64,000 nt of DNA from contig NC_059300.1 of the NCBI RefSeq assembly GCF_017591435.1, positions 4,867,956 through 4,931,955 of the forward strand. Reading direction: 5' to 3'. The stretch's first letter is position 1; each line of letters opens with the position of its first letter. This DNA is from Portunus trituberculatus (lineage: Eukaryota > Arthropoda > Malacostraca > Decapoda > Portunidae). This document shows positions 25,875 through 36,798 of this stretch, piece by piece. The position numbers and the translations under genes are program-made. Below the pieces are notes generated by a model. It was given only the letters and a program-made list of their open reading frames with translations. It was not told the DNA's origin and made no database searches.

Positions 25875-27915
25875 CAATAAAAGTCCATTGATCCAAACAC
25901 TGATAAGTCAAATTTCTCAATAATCCAAATTTTTAAGGTTGGGTGAAGAAAATTATTTATTGCCAAAATTCGGTTTCTGCCCAAATTTGAACCAGGCACC
26001 AAGGCCTGTATTCTGGAAATCATCATAGCTAATAACATTGGTCATAGCAAGACAAAAATGGCACATTTTAGATAAATCTATCATAAATCAATATGGTTAA
26101 GACAGGATTTGCCCATTTTTAGCACTGCCTTTTAACTATTGTAACTTCTATCAATATCATGATAACATGGCTGTATATACCATAACACAATCACCAACTG
26201 TTTTTGTTACTAATTTAACGTTATTTATCAGTAACAATGTGTAAATAACGTCCTTTGATGCAGTAAAGTATTGTAGATAAATTCTGAGAGCAGTACAAAA
26301 AGTTATTCGAAAACTCAACCAAACCTTGCCTGCATGTGTCAGGCTGCCAACTGTAATCTTACATATACAGTGAAGACTCAATACATGAACCTAATTAATT
26401 CCAAATGGCTGTTCAAGTATCAAAAAAGTTCAACTACTGATGCCTATAAATCAGGTAATTCGCTCTAACCTTAACAAAACCTTAAGTTTACAAATATCTC
26501 AAGTTTTTTTTTGTACTTACTGTAGTTGAAGGCTGATGATGGATAACATAGAAGAGGAGGAGAAAAGGGTGGGGAGGAAGAGGAGAGCAGTTATTCGTCG
26601 GAATGCGAGTCACCACTCGTCTCCTGGTGTGATTACTGTGAACCCACTAGTGTAGGGCTGTTGCTTTCTAACACAGTGGTCTTCAACCTTTTTTTTAATG
26701 TCGTCCACCCCTAGTGATGATTAAGTAGAAGCTGTCCACCACACCCATTTTTAATATTCAAAATCTGTTTTCATATCTCATTTCTATGACTATGTAAACA
26801 GAAAAAGCAGTTATTACTGCAGTTACACTGCAGTAATACCAGTCACCACTCCCTGAGTCCACAGTTGACAGTGTTGCCAATTCAGCCAATTGAGATCAGG
26901 AACTCAGTCGCGTGATTCACGACAACCAATGGCGAGACAGTCCATTGCGTGGTTGTACTATCGGGGGTATTGCGAGTAGGCGAGGTGGCAACCTCGATGT
27001 TACAATAGGTAAATATGTATTTGTAGTATGTATTTTAAGAAATATAGAAGAGAGAGAAAGAGAGAGTCTCTTGTATATTATAGACGCGTGCAGGTAAGGA
27101 TCTCGTCCACGCAGTAGTCCACCCCTCACTTAATTTCGTCCACTATAAGGTGGAGTGTCCACCCAGGTTGAATAGCACTGCTCTAACACTTACTAGATTC
27201 CTTATTTTCACCACTAATAAGCCTCTTTGGTGTCATTTTAAGTTTCTAGATGAAAAACCACTGACTAACACAAGAGAATTTTGTTCTCATGACCGTGGCG
27301 GAATAACTGGTAGCGGTGGGTGGGGATGGAGAGAAGAGACTTTGTTTACAACAGCATGCAGATGTCGAAGTGCCAGATATTGTTTTGAGTAAAAAGTTGA
27401 ACTTTTGCATTTGAATATCGAAAAGTTCAACTTCAAAGATATTTGAGTATTGTGTTTGTTTTGTTTGGATACTTTGTCTTACTAACCCAAAACAATTTGA
27501 ATCCAATAAAATTATGTCAAGAACCTATTTAATTCTATATATTTAGTTGACAAATTGTGAATGTGAGTTATAGCAGTTGACAATAGGGAAGGTATAGCCA
27601 ATGACTTCTGATGATTGAAAGATTGATGGTCACAAGTTCTGGGAAATCTGATAATGAGTATGTTCAGCCACAAACACTATGCAGAATACCACCAGAAGGA
27701 CCCTAGTAGCAAGGGGCTACCGACACTCCCCTACCTCCAAGCAAACTAGTACATCATATTTCAACTACCCATATCACATCATATCATAATTTCTTATTAC
27801 TTACTATTTTATTACTTATGTATAGTGTATTCAGGGGTACATCCTGATAATCTGGTGAAACTGATAATCTGATGCACTCCAGGTTCCCTTTTTATCGGAT
27901 TAACAGACTTTTACT
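25875..27915. mobile_element. Tigger-like DNA transposon, about 2 kb, degenerate
   Basis: The left end (CAATAAAAGTCCATTGATCC) and the reverse complement of the right end (AGTAAAAGTCTGTTAATCCG) form matching terminal inverted repeats. The same end sequence occurs near 20087. It contains the hAT-like MITE at 26674-27180. No transposase could be read. The boundaries are approximate because the TA flanks are not clear. Confidence 0.55.
26674..27180. mobile_element. Non-autonomous hAT-like MITE (507 bp)
   Basis: It begins CAGTGGTCTTCAACC and ends GGTTGAATAGCACTG, imperfect terminal inverted repeats. It is flanked by TTCTAACA on the left and CTCTAACA on the right, a 7-of-8 match to an 8-bp target-site duplication as hAT elements make. 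The ends also carry GTCCACC-type subterminal repeats. No coding capacity. Confidence 0.7.
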
Positions 27916-28017
27916 AAGTATCTTTCAGTAATAGAAATAATTTCTTGGATAACAAGACATAATCACACCTTTCATTATCTTATCATTCTTTAATTATCTT
28001 ATCATTCATTACTATTA

Positions 28018-28107
28018 TTATTTATTTATTTATTTTATTTTTATTTTATTTTATTTATTTATTTATTTTTTTTTTTTTTTTTTATTTTATTTATTTATTT
28101 ATTTTTT
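28018..28107 (+). repeat. (TTTA)n / T-rich tract
   Basis: Imperfect TTTA repeats with a long T run, about 80 bases upstream of the last par-1 KA1 exon. Confidence 0.85.
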
Positions 28108-28186
28108 TATGAAGAAAACAGAATTAATTATATAAATGTGTATTTATGAATTCTTTGCTTGAACCTGAATATCATTTACCTTTCAG

Positions 28187-28300
28187 GTGTGTAAGCTGCC
28201 AAGACTTAGTTTGAATGGTGTTCGATTCAAGAGGATATCAGGAACTTCTATTGGATTTAAGAATATTGCTAGCAAGATTGCCAATGAGCTGAAACTGTGA
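28187..28300 (+). CDS. par-1: par-1 terminal exon: end of KA1, stop
   Basis: This phase 0 exon encodes VCKLPRLSLNGVRFKRISGT, then SIGFKNIASKIANELKL and TGA at 28298-28300. The ELKL ending is the hallmark of KA1. The sequence is essentially identical to animal MARK C-termini. The acceptor is TACCTTTCAG. Confidence 0.97.
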   Translation: MCKLPRLSLNGVRFKRISGTSIGFKNIASKIANELKL

Positions 28301-28838
28301 CTACAAGGAGAATTTGAACTAGGTGATTCTCTAGTAGAAGTACCACTTGGGCACAACACAGCCTGAATCATGGTCTTCTCATCAGGAAGTGAAAGGGGGG
28401 GTGCCTCAAGTGATGTCTCTGGGTCACACGATCTTGTTGAAAGATTCAGGGAATTAAAACATATTCCGAAGTGTGCCTAACATACATCTGAATTGCTCTT
28501 GTTAAAAATGTTAATAGATAAATGTTGGCACTGCAAATTTTCGGAGCTGTTTTCAGAATGCATTTTCGTGTCCTGACCTGGAGTGTTTTGGCAACCCCCC
28601 TATGAAGCTCACAGAAAACGATTACAAGCTCACTCATGGAAGAATTCTCATTTTAAGTTCCACAGGCCTCACCTGAAGCACCATTGGCTTGTTGGCTTCC
28701 CATCCTCACTCTCCAAAGTATAAAGTGGAACCCTCTCGCTGTTCGAAATCCAGTTGCCTTTTGAAATTAATTGCGACCACAACACTTGTTTACATAAAAT
28801 GTACTAAGCTATCTTGACTATAACTTTGAAAAGACATG

Positions 28839-29043
<205 letters not shown>

Positions 29044-29770
29044 GGTTGGTAAAAAAGTGTGATATTTGGAAATGAAGTATATTTGAACAATATGTGAATG
29101 GACAACAAAGTGTCTTAGTACTTACCCCCTTCCACCAGCACTGGCCAGAGTAGTGCGGTTGTGTAGATGACGTGTGGTGGGAGTTTAAAAAGAGCTTCAC
29201 CAAACACTCCAGTGGACTTTGGGATGAGTGAGGCCAACACCCACCATATCATATAGCTCCACGTGTGAGCCTCACATCATGTGTAACATTATCATTGTGT
29301 TGCACTCACATGTTAACCAGAAGAGGTTCCAAAGGAACATTTTACCTTGTTTTCTTTTGTAAATACTTTGGCTGTAGGAATACAAAATTAAAGTTGCCCA
29401 GTTTTGTTATGTATAACCAATAGGATGAATGAGGTGATTTGAATATTGATATGTACAGTATTGTAAAGATTTGGTCACATAGCTGACTGAGAACATAACC
29501 CTAATCGTGGTTAAAGAACTAGTGTGCAACGTGTAGCATGAGCAGAGCTTGACTCCCAGTTGCCCCACGCCCTTGTGTAGAAACCAAAGACTGGGACTTC
29601 ACTTCTGTTGTGCCTGGGTTATATAAAAACTATTGAGGAGTAGTGCGTTGCAATCTGCAAGTGTGAGCCAACTGTCAAGATGTTTTTTTTCTGCCATATG
29701 CCCCACCTAGCCTTGTTGTATATTTACAAGCTCCTGTTGTAAATGGTGTAGTCTTCTGATTGGTAACTCA

Positions 29771-29916
<146 letters not shown>

Positions 29917-29979
29917 GCCTATCCTGTTTTTTCTTTTTTCTTTTCTATTCCCCCACTGATTGCTTCCTTTCCCTTCCAG

Positions 29980-30050
29980 ACCCATCAATGATGGTGAGCC
30001 ATCTTGTTATGTGTTCTGCCTTACTCCTGAGCCACCCAGTACCTTCACAG
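29980..30050 (+). CDS. par-1: Candidate alternative par-1 exon (KA1-skipping)
   Basis: The acceptor TTTCCCTTCCAG is strong. Joined in phase 2 to the end of the exon at 15178, it gives a split arginine codon, then PINDGEPSCYVFCLTPEPPS and TFT, ending one base into a codon before GTTATG. An earlier donor (GTGAGC at about 29994) leaves the same phase and would shorten it to 14 nt. The normal KA1 exon also starts with Arg-Pro here. I do not recognise the peptide. Confidence 0.4.
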
Positions 30051-30539
30051 GTTATGGAACTGAGGCATTTGCTTCACACCCATACACTGCTTTTATTTCT
30101 CATTCATTGTGTAGATATATTACCTTGCATTGTCATTGTCATTTTAATTTGAAATTACTATTCTCATTGTTCATCTTAATTAGACATTCTAGTGGTGGCA
30201 GATAGGTATTTGATTTTTGTTTTCAGTTCATTCTGGGGATTATAATCATGCAAATTTATAGCTGCTAATATTTAATAAAAATATGAAATGATAATGTATG
30301 GACCATATATTGACAGTCTTTCTATACATGACCTTGGGTTTTAACTCCTTACTTTCTGTTTATTTCTTTGTATTCATTTGGAAGAATTTTCATCCCAAAA
30401 TATTTTTTTATCACAGGTAATCATGATCTTTGAAACCCTATTGGGGTTGTTGGTAGGACACAGACTGAAATCAAACAAATAGGAGTTTGTAATAAATCTG
30501 GGAATTATGTTGGTACTAAACACTTGTTTGTTTTTATAG

Positions 30540-30688
30540 CCCCACCTGCCTGGCGAGATGAGTGGCAAAAAAGACTACCTGACTTGTTTGAAAATTTTAT
30601 CAAGATTTATTTAATAATGCTGCTGCATATGTTCATTCCTGTAACTACCTGTGTACATACTCAACCAGTAGCCCTTGAAATACAGTGA
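30540..30688 (+). CDS. Candidate alternative terminal exon
   Basis: It follows TTTGTTTTTATAG. In the phase left by 30050 it is open for 48 codons, starting PPAWRDEWQKRLPDLFENFI, to a TGA at 30686-30688. The first part looks protein-like; the latter part is less convincing. No family was recognised. Confidence 0.25.
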
Positions 30689-30769
30689 CAATTGACATGA
30701 TTGGAGTTTATTTACATTCCTATATGAGGATAGAAATCTTTTATACTTGTACCATATACTAATATATAC

Positions 30770-30778
<9 letters not shown>

Positions 30779-30854
<76 letters not shown>
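30779..30854 (+). repeat. (TA)n microsatellite
   Basis: About 76 bases of TA after a short GT run. Confidence 0.97.
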
Positions 30855-30857
<3 letters not shown>

Positions 30858-30952
30858 GTATACATGCATACAAAAAAGTATGTGCAATTTTTTGCTAGTG
30901 ATTTGTTAGGTAGAGATCTGTGTATTAAGTGAATAGGAAACAAATGTGATCA

Positions 30953-30956
<4 letters not shown>

Positions 30957-31041
<85 letters not shown>
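30957..31041 (+). repeat. (TA)n microsatellite
   Basis: About 85 bases of pure TA. Confidence 0.97.
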
Positions 31042-31045
<4 letters not shown>

Positions 31046-31174
31046 CACTTTTGTTGTGAACTTGCTGTCAGTTTTACTGAACATATCTATCAAGGGACAA
31101 TACATTCAATAAGTCATTATAATTGGTAGAGTCTGTGTTGAGTACTTAACATAAGGGTCCTCCCCCACCACCAG

Positions 31175-31302
31175 GACAGACAGCTGTACTGCCTGCTGGG
31201 ACCAGTGGTCTGCCCTGGATGCAGCCCGGCTCTGCCGAGATAAAACCTGCAGCAAAAATAACTCCTCTTAGCCACGAGTCAATACCAGTCAAGTGGAGTT
31301 AA
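31175..31302 (+). CDS. par-1: Candidate alternative par-1 last exon with stop
   Basis: It follows CCTCCCCCACCACCAG. In the phase left by the candidate exon at 29980-30050 (or by its 14-nt form) it is open for 41 codons: QTAVLPAGTSGLPWMQPG, then SAEIKPAAKITPLSHE and SIPVKWS, then TAA at 31300-31302. It is GC-richer than its surroundings and is followed by AT-rich DNA with AATAAA at 31508-31513, as a 3' UTR would be. Function unknown. Confidence 0.45.
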
Positions 31303-31507
31303 GGCATTGAGTGTTGAAATTCTTGCAGTTTTAATTTTAAGGATAAGGAGTATCAGGATATTTCAGAAGCTGAAATTTGCACGTTAAATGCATTTTGTGG
31401 AAAAAAATACATACTATATATATGAATCCTGGCAAGGTGGGACTGTGCAAACACCTTAACTCTGCCAGAGTTTACCAGTCACTTGTTTCCTTTATAATAT
31501 TTGTTTG

Positions 31508-31513
31508 AATAAA
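31508..31513 (+). terminator. Candidate poly(A) signal AATAAA
   Basis: Canonical AATAAA about 205 bases after the stop of the candidate alternative last exon. Confidence 0.4.
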
Positions 31514-31955
31514 ATATTTTCTATGATCATTATTTTATTAACATCAGTAATCATAAGTAGCAAGCTAGTCACCATGTCGAGGTTATTAATTAATGTGTTT
31601 GTGTGGATCTGATGTGTCTTGAATGTCAGTTCAGGGACTGAGAATGATAGATACTGCTGCACCAGAAAATTTTAAATGTTGTACATGGGTGAGAGGTTTA
31701 AATATATAATAGTTCATTTTTTATGAGCAAGATCTTTTTTATTTATTTTTTTCATAGAAATGGAATTAATCCAGAGCAAGAGTTTCATTAATTGGCATTT
31801 TTCACTGTTTGTACCTACATACTATTTCAACTAATGCCCTCCTTTCTTTCTTCCTAGCCTCCTCTTCCTCCTCCTCCTCCTTTTCTTCTTTTTCTTCTTT
31901 CTCCTAAATCAATTTTCGCCTATCCATCTATTCGTCACACACACACACACACACA
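31514..31955. other. Intergenic
   Basis: AT-rich then TC-rich sequence with a (CA)n run at about 31937. No gene seen. Confidence 0.6.
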
Positions 31956-32217
31956 CGCTGGCTTCACAAGCCAGAGGACCGGGGTTCGATTCCCCGGCCG
32001 GGTGGAGATATTTGGGTGTGTCTCCTTTCACGTGTAGCCCCTGTTCACCTAGCAGTGAGTAGGTACGGGATGTAAATCGAGGAGTTGTGACGTTGTTGTC
32101 CCGGTGTGTGGTGTGTGCCTGGTCTCAGGCCTATCCGAAGATCGGAAATAATGAGCTCTGAGCTCGTTCTGTAGGGTAACGTCTGGCTGTCTCGTCAGAG
32201 ACTGCAGCAGATCAGTG

Positions 32218-32220
<3 letters not shown>
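31956..32220 (+). mobile_element. SINE family 1, 5'-truncated
   Basis: It starts inside the tRNA anticodon arm (GCTGGCTTCACAAGCC) and runs to the family end CAGATCAGTGAAA. It is flanked on both sides by (CA)n. Confidence 0.9.
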
Positions 32221-32249
<29 letters not shown>

Positions 32250-32251
<2 letters not shown>

Positions 32252-32986
32252 TGTTTGCTGATGATGCAAAGCTGCTAAGAGTATGAGAAGACCAGTATGG
32301 AACTATCTGATAGGAGAGGAACAAATAATGAAGACTAAAAAGGAAAAAGATTTGGGAGCGATTATACAGGAAAATCTGAACCCCGAAAAACACATAAAGT
32401 ATTTGGATTAGCATATAAAATGTTGACTAATATGAGAGTGGCATTTCAATGCATGGAAAAATATATGATGAAAAAAATATATCACAAGCATGATACGTCC
32501 CTGAGCTGGAATATGTAACAGTGGTGTGGTCTCCGAGCTCTAAAAAAGATGTAAGAAAATTAGAAGGGATCCAGAAGATAGCTACAAAGATGGTGCTGGA
32601 ACTAAAGAACCTAACTTGTGAAGAAAGGTTAAAGGAAATGGGACTGCCAACCTTACAAGATAGAAGAGAACGAGGAGACCTAATAACAATGTATAAAATA
32701 GTAAAATGGCATTGAAATGATAGACAAGGAAGCCCTGGTGCTGGTGATAGAAGCTAGAATGACAAGAGGACATGTAAAGAAGATTAAGATGAGGCAGTTT
32801 GTGAAAGATATTGGAAAGTACCGGTTTCCACATAGGACGGTGAAAAAAATGAAAAACCCGGAATGATGAAGTTGCTACAGCACATAATGTGAATAACTTA
32901 AAAAAAAAAAAAGTGATAAATGGAGGAGACATGAAGACAGGACACTATGAGAACCGCTCGAACCCTGTACAATACAACTAGGTAAG
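32250..32986 (+). mobile_element. Jockey-like LINE 3' fragment (tail type B)
   Basis: It begins at the reverse-transcriptase catalytic box (FADDAKLL, as TTTGCTGATGATGCAAAGCT) and then skips to the C-terminal part (VVWSPSSKKDVRKLEGIQKI). It ends CAATACAACTAGGTAAG plus (CA)n. Several stops and frameshifts are present. Confidence 0.85.
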
Positions 32987-33008
32987 CACACACACACACA
33001 CACACACA

Positions 33009-33290
33009 CCGCGTAGTGTAGTGTTTAGCACGCTCGACTCAATCGAGAGGCCCGCGTTCGAGTCCCGGAAAGCGGCGAGGCAAATGGGCAAGCCTCTTAA
33101 TGTGTGGCCCCTGTTCATCTAGCAGTAAATAGGTACGGGATGTAACTCGAGGGGTTGTGGCCTCGGTTTCCCGGTGTGTGGAGTGTGTTGTGGTCTTAGT
33201 CCTATCCGAAGATCGGTCTATGAGCTCTGAGCTCGCTCCGTAATAGGGAAGACTGGCTGGGTGACCAGCAGGCGACCGAAGTGAATTACA
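33009..33290 (+). mobile_element. SINE family 2
   Basis: It starts CCGCGTAGTGTAGTGTTTAG. The anticodon loop has lost bases (GACTCAATC instead of GACTCACAATC). It ends GTGAATTACA before a 65-base (CA)n. Confidence 0.9.

Positions 33291-33356
<66 letters not shown>
33291..33356 (+). repeat. (CA)n between tandem SINEs
   Basis: Pure CA linking two family 2 SINE copies in the same orientation. Confidence 0.95.
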
Positions 33357-33358
<2 letters not shown>

Positions 33359-33644
33359 GCGTAGTGTAGTGTTTAGCACGCTCGACTCACAATCGAGAGG
33401 CCCGGGTTCGAGTCCCGGAAAGCGGCGAGGCAAATGGGCAAGCCTCTTAATGTGTGGTCCCTGTTCACCTAGCAGTAAATAGGTACGGGATGTAACTCGA
33501 GGGGTTGTGGCCTCGCTTTCCCGGTGTATGTTGTGTGTTGATGTGGTCTCAGTCCTACCCGAAGATCAGTCTATGAACTCTGAGCTCGCTCCGTAATGGA
33601 GAAGGCTGGCTGAGTGACCAGTAGGCGACCGAGGTGAATTACAC
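33357..33644 (+). mobile_element. SINE family 2
   Basis: Full-length copy with intact anticodon loop CTCACAA. It is tandem to the copy at 33009 and ends GAGGTGAATTACAC. Confidence 0.92.
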
Positions 33645-33892
33645 TACTAATGGTTTAAACGTTTCACTTGATACAATTATCATCACTATTATGCAATGTA
33701 TGGATTCTTTTTAAGCATCTGCAAGAAACTTATTGGTGAAAAAAAATACAGATTCTGTATTTTACACCTACTTTAAAGATTAGATATGCCTGTAAAACAC
33801 GTAAAGATGTCTCGATGGTCAGTTTCCAAGAGCGTTTACGTAGCTTGCTAATAACGTAGGAGTATTGTTAATTTATTACCAGGGACCATAAA

Positions 33893-34016
<124 letters not shown>

Positions 34017-34128
34017 GATCGCATACTCGTTTTAACTAAAGTCTTTTGACTGTATCAATATTGTTATTCTGTTACCAGAACCATAAAAAAGCACCCTTAA
34101 AAACCCGCATCGCTACAACTACAGGATT

Positions 34129-34129
<1 letters not shown>

Positions 34130-34182
<53 letters not shown>
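34130..34182 (+). repeat. (AG)n microsatellite
   Basis: About 50 bases of AG, the opposite strand sense to the CT tracts in par-1. Confidence 0.95.
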
Positions 34183-34188
<6 letters not shown>

Positions 34189-34379
34189 CCCAAGTAAGAC
34201 AATCTTGATATAGAAATATGATAACTTATGATGCCTTAATTTTGAATTTCCACGAGTTTTATTTATCTTGATTATCGCCAATCTACGATAGTTTAATTGT
34301 CACTCAAAATTTTATTGACTGGTAACACCGTCCCGAATCACTCTCGACTCCTCAAATTGTCTGACAAATAGTGTTTCAA

Positions 34380-35339
34380 ATTCATATTGGTGATGGTGTG
34401 GTGTGGTTATCTTGTGGATTTTGTCTGAAGCAGAGAGTGACGTGACACGACCCGGGGGTGCCTGTGTGTAGTAGAGCAATGTAGGTGTATGGCATGCAGC
34501 GCCGAGGGAGACCAGACGCCGCGAACAGGAACCAGGAATAGTAACAGTATAGTGGACTTGGTGAGTGAAAAGATGAATTGACTCATTTGTGGTGACAGGT
34601 GTGGGCAGTGGTGTGGGGTGAGAGGTCCGAGATACGGTAGGTTAATTACTGGGTGAAGTGTACATAGGTAGTTGTAGCCCCCCAAGAGATTCGCCACAGC
34701 GGGACAGCTACAGTATACACAGATACAAAGATACAGAGAATTCTTTTCACCTTGCATGGTGTACAGTACACTGTCACTGGTAAAGAGTAGCGGACTACCG
34801 GTGCCGCAGGGAATCAGTGTTGCCAGGGCAGGTTATTCAGTGATGTATTTACTTATCTATTTATTCTGTTGTACGGCAATTATTAGCGTTGTCTTGATGC
34901 TATAGAGCAGTGTACAGTGAGAGAAAATAGAGAGGAAGTGGAGGTTTGTTTGATTTTTGCTCGTTCGAGCGGGCCGTGGCGGGGAGGAAGGTGGCACAGT
35001 GCTACCACCGCACCATCCACAACCAACCCACTGTCAGTGTCTACCGTGAGTCCGTGACTGTCTGTCAGTCTCTCTTAGTAAGTTTTGGTGCCAGTGTCTG
35101 TGATAGTGGGTGGTGGGAACTGAACCGTCAGTTGTGTGTGGCTAGTAAATGTTTGCGGTATTGTGTTTAGTGTTCAATAGGTATGGCTTGCTGCTATTGT
35201 ATTTAGTGTTTAACGCTGTCTAATATTGTCTGTCTGTGAGTGTGGAGAGACATTCTAGCCCCGCCGCAGCCGCCTGACCACCACACCTGCAGTGCATCAT
35301 AAAAGCAACACTCAACACCAAGTAGTAAATAGTAGTGAT
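34380..35339 (+). promoter_or_regulatory. GC-richer region, possible promoter / 5' UTR
   Basis: Base composition rises compared with the flanks, with CpG-containing stretches such as GTTCGAGCGGGCCGTGGCGG and CCCCGCCGCAGCCGCC. No TATA box or transcript evidence can be given. It precedes the candidate ORF at 35340. Confidence 0.25.
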
Positions 35340-35585
35340 ATGATGGATAACTCAGTATATCAAGCTCCTAACTCGGGTCGAACGTACTCTAAGGTAACCT
35401 CCAACACAGTAGTAGTGAATCGACACCCGCAGATACTTAGAGAGCAAAAATGCAAGTTTTCCGTAAACCAAGGGATGGCAGACGAGGCAGGCATGTTTCA
35501 GCCATTATGTGCTTTATTTGTCATTTATAAGCCAGACATATCACAAAGTGGCGCCACAGACCTAACCATTCACAACAGCTGTTGA
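35340..35585 (+). CDS. Hypothetical small ORF
   Basis: 81 codons from two adjacent ATGs (MMDNSVYQAPNSGRTYSK) to TGA. A GTAACC donor occurs directly after the 18th codon, so only the first part may be an exon. The downstream peptide (HPQILREQKCKFSVNQ) is not recognised. It sits in the GC-richer block before the CRE-like palindrome. Confidence 0.2.
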   Translation: MMDNSVYQAPNSGRTYSKVTSNTVVVNRHPQILREQKCKFSVNQGMADEAGMFQPLCALFVIYKPDISQSGATDLTIHNSC

Positions 35586-35665
35586 GACACATCTGCATTG
35601 CCAGCTTTGTATCTCAGGAAGGGCACCCAATGGGGCGAATTAACTGGCGGGAACCAGCTCTCCTA

Positions 35666-35701
35666 GGCGGCCATTTTGATGACGTCATCGATATGGCCGC
35701 C
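35666..35701. promoter_or_regulatory. 36-bp composite palindrome: YY1-like arms around a CRE
   Basis: GGCGGCCAT (35666-35674) and ATGGCCGCC (35693-35701) are perfect inverted arms. GATGACGTCATC, itself a palindrome with a full CRE (TGACGTCA, 35680-35687), lies exactly at the centre. The GGCCAT/ATGGCC arms resemble YY1-type sites, though the strict YY1 consensus has GGCGGC after ATG. Confidence 0.5.
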
Positions 35702-36140
35702 CAGCCTGGTCAGTTCCAACTTTATTTTGATTTCTGGTCATCTTACATATTTCGCCTCAAGTAAGTTTTGATGCTTTCTAGTGGTATTAAAAAGTGTTTG
35801 AAGTGTGTTCCATGTTTTTTTTTTTTTTTTTTACGTGAAATACGGTGATTTGAAGGCTATTTATCTTAGATAAGAGCTCAGTTTCCTTTACAAATTTTCA
35901 AACTACGTATGCTTGCTTTTTTATTTTAAGCTGTAATTGTGTGGTTGTTTTCGAAACATAATTCCTGATGGTTAAAGTGGATTTCGCTGCCGATAAGCTA
36001 AATATGTGGAATTCAAGATTTACTTAGAGTCGTCAAAATGTATATATATATATAAAAAAAAAAAAAAAAAATTTCGTGTCAGCGTGCTGACAAGTGTGTT
36101 TGAGACGGCGCACGCTCGCTTCGGAGAGGTGGTGTTGTGG

Positions 36141-36165
36141 TGACGTCATTAACAAACATGGCGGC
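36141..36165 (+). promoter_or_regulatory. CRE and YY1-like site at a candidate start codon
   Basis: TGACGTCA at 36141-36148 is followed ten bases later by ATGGCGGCC (36158-36166). The context AACATGGCGGCC fits the YY1 consensus that often overlaps translation starts in housekeeping promoters. Confidence 0.4.
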
Positions 36166-36271
36166 CCAAACATGTTTCCAGTGCCCTTCGTGCCCTTTCC
36201 AGGGACTAGACTATGACTTTGTTCTCCGTCACGCTCACAGATGCACTGGGAAGTACTTTACAAGTACCTGA
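36158..36271 (+). CDS. Hypothetical 37-residue C2HC zinc-finger ORF
   Basis: It begins MAAQTCFQCPSCPFQGLDYD and continues FVLRHAHRC. Cys9, Cys12, His25 and Cys29 have exactly the C-x2-C-x12-H-x3-C spacing of a C2HC finger. The stop comes eight residues later. It may be a first exon of a larger protein (weak GTACTT and GTACCT donors lie inside the 3' part) or a stand-alone micropeptide. The start has a good context and a CRE just upstream. Confidence 0.35.
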   Translation: MAAQTCFQCPSCPFQGLDYDFVLRHAHRCTGKYFTST

Positions 36272-36790
36272 GTGGGAGAGGTGCTTTGAAGCAGTGGCAA
36301 TATTTCGTAGTCATGGATTAGATATTTGCTGGAGATCCATCATAGCTCCTGATGCTTTGGCCGCCAGGGACGCGTTACCATAGCAACGAAGCGGGTTTGT
36401 TTATTTTACAGAGGAAGCTCCCAAAAGCGTTTGAAAAGACGATCCGGGAGTCTCGGTACGCCGGCACATGCCGGTGCGCCGTCTCAAACGCAGCCAGGGA
36501 CTGAACCCATACCCAGACCCAGACCTGGTTCCCTCCCACCTGCACGGTGTGTGTGTGTGTGTGCGCGTGCGTGTGTGTATTGCCCTGCCTTTCGCTGTAT
36601 ACAGCTACAACGTGGATTCGGCTCTTCGTGGTGGCACCACAGTTCTGGTTTAGAACTTCCTTTCCTGAGAAGTGAAGGGAGTAGATACCAGCACTCCCGA
36701 CTGAAGGCCCTTCCACACGACGGGTAAATGCATGGTGGGCAGACACTGTTACCAATTCTCTGTGGTATGGGTGGCGATCACGAGTGTAGA

Positions 36791-36798
36791 TGACGTCA
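36791..36798. promoter_or_regulatory. CRE-like palindrome TGACGTCA
   Basis: Third full CRE within 1.2 kb (others at 35680 and 36141). Confidence 0.4.

Noticed and set aside
34407..34757. 116-codon minus-strand ORF in the GC-richer region
   Set aside because: No recognisable domain, biased composition, and no splice or start context.
36375..36755. 126-codon minus-strand ORF near the CRE cluster
   Set aside because: Contains a (CA)n-derived His-Thr run and no recognisable motif; likely chance in a GC-richer stretch.
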